Assembly: GCA_027034965.1 (NCBI GenBank)
Contig: JALVWL010000214.1
Coordinates: 1-7,236 of the forward strand
Direction: 5' to 3'
DNA from: Candidatus Omnitrophota bacterium
GTDB taxonomy: Bacteria; Omnitrophota; Gorgyraeia; S143-82
Length of the DNA stretch: 7,236 bases
Position 1 is the stretch's first letter; each line of letters begins with the position of its first letter. The notes below the pieces were generated by a model that ran no database searches, was not told where the DNA came from, and saw only the letters and a program-made list of their open reading frames with translations. Made by a program: the position numbers and the translations under genes. Positions 6,411 to 7,236 of the stretch are shown here, piece after piece.

Positions 6411-6518
6411 AGGATGAAGGAGGGAGAATGAAGCATGAAGGATTCTTATTTACTGGGATTTTTTTCTTTCTTAATAAAAATTTCCTTCATTCTCCATGCT
6501 CCATCCTTCATGCTTGAT
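6411..6518. repeat. Heptamer tandem repeats in two opposed blocks (long imperfect inverted repeat)
   Basis: The left block reads ATGAAGG, AGGGAGA, ATGAAGC, ATGAAGG in exact 7-bp register (6414-6441). The right block reads CCTTCAT, TCTCCAT, GCTCCAT, CCTTCAT, GCTTGAT (6484-6518), the reverse complement of the same unit. The blocks can pair in two ways: 6411-6433 with 6485-6507 (20 of 23 positions), or 6431-6443 with 6503-6515 (13 of 13). The loop is AT-rich with a T-rich run at 6459-6470. This looks like a short-tandem-repeat element of the kind described as heptanucleotide STRR sequences in some bacteria, possibly dispersed in the genome. It has no visible transposase or clear target-site duplication. 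Confidence 0.75.
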
Positions 6519-6596
6519 TATTAATAAGGAAAGAGAGGTTTGATTAACAGGGTGATGGGAAATGAAGAATTCTAATGCATAATCCGGGATTAATTA

Positions 6597-6602
6597 AGGA
6601 GA
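6597..6602 (+). promoter_or_regulatory. Ribosome binding site of flgC
   Basis: AAGGAG lies 6 nt before the ATG at 6609. Because flgC is far from the flgB stop it cannot rely on coupling, and this strong site explains how it is translated independently. Confidence 0.75.
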
Positions 6603-6608
6603 TGGTCT

Positions 6609-7007
6609 ATGAATGTGAGCAGGATATTTTCGGGGATGAATATCTCTGAGAGTGGGATGCGGGCTGAAAAGCGTCGTATGGAGGTGATTTCTAATAACCT
6701 TGCGAATATGAATACGACCAGGACAGAGCAGGGTGGACCGTATAAGAAACAAGAGGTGGTCCTGCAATCGAATAAGGGGTTATCCGGGGTCAGGGTTGTG
6801 GGCCTTGTTGAGCGCGACAGTTATAGGCTTGTCTATGATCCAGGGCATCCGGATGCAGACACCGATGGCTATGTGCGTTATCCGGATATAAATCTCGTGG
6901 AGGAGTGGACTAAGATGATAACTGCATCGCGTTCGTATGAGGCAAATGTTGCGGCGTTTAACCTCCAGAAACAGGATATGATGCGAACACTGGATATTCT
7001 CAGATGA
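6609..7007 (+). CDS. flgC: Flagellar proximal rod protein FlgC
   Basis: FlgC is a rod subunit that assembles with FlgB, FlgF and FliE in the periplasm after export through the flagellar type III system. The protein has 132 residues, the usual size. The N-terminal rod motif is at about 22-34 (RRMEVISNNLANMNTTRTE). The central segment has PYKKQEVVL. The C-terminal helix VEEWTKMITASRSYEANVAAFN is the signature of rod, hook and HAP proteins, followed by MMRTLDIL. The start is supported by a strong Shine-Dalgarno. flgB and flgC are normally almost adjacent; here they are 267 bp apart, while the following fliE is only 16 bp away. Thus flgC may be co-transcribed with flgB through the repeat element or have its own promoter. 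Confidence 0.97.
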   Translation: MNVSRIFSGMNISESGMRAEKRRMEVISNNLANMNTTRTEQGGPYKKQEVVLQSNKGLSGVRVVGLVERDSYRLVYDPGHPDADTDGYVRYPDINLVEEWTKMITASRSYEANVAAFNLQKQDMMRTLDILR

Positions 7008-7023
7008 GAGGGAATAGGGTGTT

Positions 7024-7236
7024 ATGGCTATAGATAAGATAGGGCTAAACAATATTGGCGGTGTATCAGGGGCCTCTCCCAGGTCTGGTGCAAAGCCCGA
7101 GATAGACTTTGCGGATGTATTGAAGGAGAGCATTGGAAAGGTTAACGAACTGCAGTTGAATGCAGAGGCCGCTATGGAGAAGTTGTCAAAGGGAGAGGTT
7201 AAGGATTTACACGAGGTGCTCGTTGCAGTCGAGGAG
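7024..7236 (+). CDS. fliE: Flagellar hook-basal body protein FliE, 3' end outside the window
   Basis: The first 71 codons are present and run in frame to the right edge; FliE is usually about 100 residues, so roughly the last third is missing. FliE joins the MS ring to the rod and is among the first exported substrates. The visible part has the typical plan: a variable N terminus of about 25 residues, then DFADVLKESIGKVNELQLNA, then a helix ending KGEVKDLHEVLVAVEE, which matches the family's G-x-x-x-D-[LIV]-H-x-[VT] pattern. The start ATG follows flgC by 16 bp with GAGAGGG about 11 nt upstream. The order flgB-flgC-fliE is the classic basal-body order, and fliF would be expected soon after. 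Confidence 0.93.
   Translation, partial: MAIDKIGLNNIGGVSGASPRSGAKPEIDFADVLKESIGKVNELQLNAEAAMEKLSKGEVKDLHEVLVAVEE

Larger units (their letters stand above)
6342..6608 (+). other. 267-bp AT-rich spacer between flgB and flgC
   Basis: No convincing gene lies here. The left part holds CAAAAC-type short repeats (6374-6387) and a weak 7-bp inverted pair, CAAAACT at 6382-6388 with AGTTTTG at 6404-6410. The middle (6411-6518) is the heptamer inverted repeat listed separately. The right part (6519-6608) is AT-rich and contains CATAAT at 6578-6583, a possible -10 box, but no acceptable -35 at the right distance, so I do not call a promoter. The stretch ends in the flgC Shine-Dalgarno. There is no GC-rich stem followed by a T-run, so no intrinsic terminator is called. 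Confidence 0.8.

Noticed and set aside
6411..6518. Intrinsic terminator or CRISPR-like array between flgB and flgC
   Set aside because: The arms are not GC-rich and no T-run follows the 3' arm; the repeats are 7 bp, adjacent and degenerate, without spacers, so they are not CRISPR.

Overview
The window is the left end of a bacterial flagellar gene cluster, with every gene on the + strand. The order is: MerR-type HTH protein (5' end cut off) - large membrane-anchored TPR protein - small helical FlgN/FliT-like protein - soluble histidine kinase - NtrC-type sigma-54 activator - flgB - flgC - fliE (3' end cut off). The flgB-flgC-fliE rod/export block behind a cytoplasmic kinase and a sigma-54 activator, the large TPR protein, and the heavy use of AGG/AGA (Arg) and ATA (Ile) codons suggest a Desulfobacterota (former Deltaproteobacteria) or related diderm, possibly thermophilic. 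That assignment is an inference from layout and codon habit, not from a marker gene.

Region by region. Positions 3-5943 hold five tightly packed genes with overlaps of 4, 4, 32 and 19 bp, which looks like one translationally coupled transcript. The TPR gene has a purine-rich first third that encodes a Glu/Lys-rich linker, then one transmembrane helix, then about 16 TPR-like helical pairs. A sigma-54-like -24/-12 element overlaps the stop codon of the activator gene just before flgB. flgB is followed by a 267-bp AT-rich spacer, unusual inside a flgB-flgC pair. It is filled with degenerate 7-bp tandem repeats arranged as a long imperfect inverted repeat. flgC and the first 71 codons of fliE close the window.

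How the parts may work together. The kinase (His71) probably phosphorylates the regulator (Asp53), whose AAA+ domain has the GAFTGA loop needed to open sigma-54 promoters. The regulator stops right after its AAA+ domain and has no Fis-type DNA-binding domain. The kinase has no transmembrane or recognisable sensor domain. This resembles the FlgS/FlgR pair of Helicobacter pylori, where a flagellar activator without a DNA-binding domain works from solution. The best candidates for a second look are this domain-less activator next to its likely promoter, the TPR protein with a cytoplasmic acidic tail (architecturally reminiscent of periplasmic TPR motor proteins), and the heptamer repeat element that splits flgB from flgC.
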